DNA of 64,000 nt from the NCBI GenBank assembly GCA_023252195.1, contig JAHEXI010000005.1:25989-89988 (forward strand). Direction: 5' to 3'. The DNA is from Pseudonocardiales bacterium. Its GTDB lineage: Bacteria > Actinomycetota > Actinomycetes > Mycobacteriales > Pseudonocardiaceae. Shown here one piece after another: positions 61,997 to 64,000 of this stretch; the stretch's first letter is position 1; every line of letters begins with the position of its first letter. A model generated the notes under the pieces. It had not been told where the DNA came from. It worked only from the letters and a program-made list of their open reading frames with translations, and did not search any database. A program made the translations under genes and the position numbers.

Positions 61997-63367
61997 TTAG
62001 CCGTGTCGTGGAACGGCGCGCGGACGCAAAGACGCTCCGACGTCACGGTGGTCGCGCGGCTGTCGGTGCGAATCGGAGATGAGCGCTGCGGTCAGCTGGA
62101 TCGCGCCCCACCTGAGTGTCCATTTCCGCTCGCTGGCGGTGGGCTGGACACCCGAAACGGCCGGGCTGGCCTGGGAAGAGCTGGCTAGAGTTTTGGGGTT
62201 GCGTCGGAGCAGTTGTGGCCCATCGGCTCTACTTTGCACCGGTTGCGGCGGGGCCGGGTTCGACACGTTCGGTCGTCCAGGGCTCAATGGTGCGTTCAAA
62301 CGAGGCTGCGATCGGCCTACAGCGATGCGTGCAGTTCCGCTCGTCATAGCCCATTCCGGAGACGGCGGAATAACCACTCGAGTGGGCCATTGCGCTGAAA
62401 TCAGTTCGGTGAGCAGTGGAGTCCTGGCGACCTCGCCGGTGAGCACGATGGCACTTACCTCAACGCCATTGCCGTGCGCATGACCCATGAGGTGAGTAAT
62501 GCTGGATAGCCCTGCGTAGATTGGTTCGCGCGCCAGCGATTCGAACTCCGCACGGACAATCCGCACAGGCACGCTATGCGCGGGCAACCGGACGTCAACG
62601 ACCGTGGATGTGTGTCGAACGAGATCTTGACGCGCTAGTCGACTGGCCGCGACGACGTGCCGCACGATGGCCCGATTGGCGGGGTCATGCAGGTCTGATG
62701 CGGGTAGCTGACCGCGTACCTGCTCGAGCACGTGTCTGGCTAGCGCGTGGTCGAGCGCGGCGGACCCGAGATCATCGGTGCGACAAGTCGCGGCGAGGCG
62801 TCCCACGTGGTCCTCAGCGCCGGTCACCAGCGCGACCTCAGTACCTTGGCTGCAGATGTCGGCAACGATGACCGTCTCGGATGAACTCATCATCCCAGCC
62901 CCGACCGCCGCGATAACGGCCGCGATCGGCCTGCTCACCAGCGATGTAGGTACCCCCTCAGCTTCGGTGCAGGTCAACGCAGAACGCAACACTGACATCT
63001 CGTATGGTCCCCAGTCGCTGGGGTGCGCAATTGCGAGGTGCGCGAGCTTGGAACCGGCTGCCGCGTGCCCCTGCAGGACGCTCCCTATCGTCATGGCCAC
63101 CAAATCCGCCCCCAGCCGGGAACTGCCGTCACTACCCACTACCGGTACCGGGTCGCCGACGCGATCGGCGAAGTCACGAAACACCGTGCCACCCCCGGAC
63201 GCGGCAAACCGCTCGGCCTGAGGGCCCACCAGGGCGCCCACCCCGGGGGCGATCACCAGAAGCGCCGGCACAGAAACCCGATCAGCAGTTGGAATCCGCG
63301 TATCCTCGCCGGCCACGACGGCGCTGACCGAATCCCCGCCAAGAGCGACCCCCACACAGAGGCTCAT
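61997..63367 (-). CDS. Hsp70-like (DnaK-fold) protein
   Basis: A 456-residue protein of the actin/Hsp70 ATPase fold, shorter and more divergent than DnaK. Visible: the N-terminal phosphate loop MSLCVGVALGGDSVSAVVA, LGADLVAMTIGSVLQGHA, LAIAHPSDWGPYEMSVLRSA, RPIAAVIAAVGAGMMSSSET and VIVADICSQGTEVALVTGAE (second phosphate loop), later VSAIVLTGEVARTPLL. It lacks a full substrate-binding domain; the last 100 residues are proline/serine-rich and possibly frame-altered. Similar genes lie near dynamin-like/IniB-type genes in related genera, and here it is divergent from a repeat protein. Client or role unknown. Confidence 0.75.
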   Translation of the reverse strand: MSLCVGVALGGDSVSAVVAGEDTRIPTADRVSVPALLVIAPGVGALVGPQAERFAASGGGTVFRDFADRVGDPVPVVGSDGSSRLGADLVAMTIGSVLQGHAAAGSKLAHLAIAHPSDWGPYEMSVLRSALTCTEAEGVPTSLVSRPIAAVIAAVGAGMMSSSETVIVADICSQGTEVALVTGAEDHVGRLAATCRTDDLGSAALDHALARHVLEQVRGQLPASDLHDPANRAIVRHVVAASRLARQDLVRHTSTVVDVRLPAHSVPVRIVRAEFESLAREPIYAGLSSITHLMGHAHGNGVEVSAIVLTGEVARTPLLTELISAQWPTRVVIPPSPEWAMTSGTARIAVGRSQPRLNAPLSPGRPNVSNPAPPQPVQSRADGPQLLRRNPKTLASSSQASPAVSGVQPTASERKWTLRWGAIQLTAALISDSHRQPRDHRDVGASLRPRAVPRHG

Positions 63368-63614
63368 GTCTCACTCCGATCATCCACTGGTCTGCTCTAT
63401 TTCAGGAGATCTCTCCCACCTGGCAGGAACCTAGCCGCGGAAACAACAAGTCAAGTTGGTTTTAGCTGTGCGTTCCCTGTGAACGGGTCGTCTTCGAGCT
63501 CGGTGGTCCTCTGGCCGGACACACAGCGGGCACACAGCGAAGCCACAGGAGCCGGTCCTAGCGTCACCTTCGAAGTCGCCCGGGAATTGGGCGACCACGA
63601 GGAGGGATAGCGAA

Positions 63615-64000
63615 ATGGATGTTTCAGTGGCTACCGAAGGACTTGCGGACCTGGACGTTCGAGGCGGCGAGCGCATCGCCGCGGAACTGCTGCGGGATGT
63701 GGCCAAGACGCATGCTGGTGCAGGCGCGCCGCACGCTGACTTGGGTTGGTCCTTCCCCCACAGCGCCGGTAACTGGCATGAGGAGCACGCCGAGGCTCGC
63801 CACGAGACTGCCAGGTTCGATCACAATGACGCACCTCGCGACCACGCGCCGCAGCCGGGGGACGATGACGGGCCGCGGGATCATGAGGGTCCGCGGGACG
63901 ATGACGGGCCGCGGGATCATGAGGGTCCGCGGGACGATGACGGGCCGCGGGATCATGAGGGTCCGCGGGACGATGACGGGCCGCGGGATCATGAGGGTCC
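63615..64000 (+). CDS. Repeat-containing acidic/basic protein, C-terminus outside the window
   Basis: ATG 63615 with GGAGGG eight bases upstream opens MDVSVATEGLADLDVRGGE and RIAAELLRDVAKTHAG, a helical N-terminus, then a His-rich stretch (WHEEHAEARHETARFDHN) and from residue 83 a 12-residue repeat DDDGPRDHEGPR, copied at least three times and still running at position 64000. No signal peptide is seen. The repeat alternates charge and proline/glycine turns, so it is likely disordered or a flexible linker. Divergent from the Hsp70-like gene across 247 bases. No family recognised; an IniB-like role is only a guess. Confidence 0.75.
   Translation, partial: MDVSVATEGLADLDVRGGERIAAELLRDVAKTHAGAGAPHADLGWSFPHSAGNWHEEHAEARHETARFDHNDAPRDHAPQPGDDDGPRDHEGPRDDDGPRDHEGPRDDDGPRDHEGPRDDDGPRDHEG
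63861..64000 (+). repeat. 36-bp exact tandem repeat inside a coding region
   Basis: Copies begin at 63861, 63897, 63933 and 63969; the fourth is cut by the window edge after 32 bases. The visible copies are identical at DNA level, including synonymous sites, so the array expanded recently. It keeps the reading frame (12 codons). Confidence 0.92.

Noticed and set aside
61669..62046. Minus-strand frame overlapping the end of the Hsp70-like gene as a possible lost C-terminus
   Set aside because: No recognisable membrane segment or Hsp70-like motif in the continuation, so a frameshift cannot be argued.
63861..64000. CRISPR array
   Set aside because: The 36-bp units are contiguous without spacers and keep a reading frame, so this is a coding repeat.

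Overview
The window is high-GC DNA of an actinomycete, most likely Pseudonocardiales or a close relative. Evidence: GTG/TTG starts and tight ATGA overlaps; a mycothiol-type MDMPI protein; an MptB-like mannosyltransferase; valine dehydrogenase; a mycobacterial-type Sdh1; the gene order recA-recX ... miaB, Rv2732c-like, DUF349, miaA, dapF, hflX, lexA, LysM gene, nrdR; and LexA boxes of the form TCGAAC-N4-GTTCGA. No rRNA, tRNA or CRISPR array was seen.

Layout. 0-8 kb: the end of a P-loop kinase gene, hemC, an FKBP gene, and a leftward set of redox/hydrolase genes (ferredoxin reductase, PF10118 hydrolase, EphD-like hydrolase-SDR fusion, M24 peptidase-like) facing a TetR gene across a clear operator. 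8-15 kb: a divergent GluRS-like gene, a glycosyltransferase, a methyltransferase, a small secreted protein, an SRPBCC/amidohydrolase pair and several broken genes (MarR, MerR, zinc-ribbon MBL). 15-20 kb: a leftward isoprenoid operon (GGPP synthase, crtI, mptB-like, crtB). 20-28 kb: metF, a GNAT gene, an SOS-boxed HEPN/MDMPI pair and the giant Lhr helicase. 28-32 kb: VapBC, a frameshifted small protein, valine dehydrogenase and an MBL-Rieske protein. 32-44 kb: DUF3046, recA-recX, LysR, sdhCAB and a five-gene polar amino acid ABC transporter. 43-56 kb: tRNA modification (miaB, miaA), dapF, hflX, lexA, a ChiZ-like LysM gene, nrdR and a class II ribonucleotide reductase split by a 430-residue intein. 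56-59 kb: a row of five decayed genes starting with a tyrosine recombinase remnant. 59-64 kb: a two-component system, an Hsp70-like gene and a divergent gene with a 36-bp coding repeat that runs off the window.

The clearest regulatory theme is the SOS response. LexA-type boxes lie before recA, in the lexA/LysM divergent region (two boxes) and before the HEPN gene, so LexA probably controls RecA/RecX, itself, a division-inhibitor-like LysM protein and a HEPN-MDMPI pair. NrdR next to nrdJ links deoxynucleotide supply to the same region. A second theme is a set of long, near-perfect inverted repeats at gene ends that look like terminators. Many small frameshifts lie in or beside short G runs, so some pseudogene calls could be assembly errors. 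I could not run searches; family names rest on motifs and remembered homologues.
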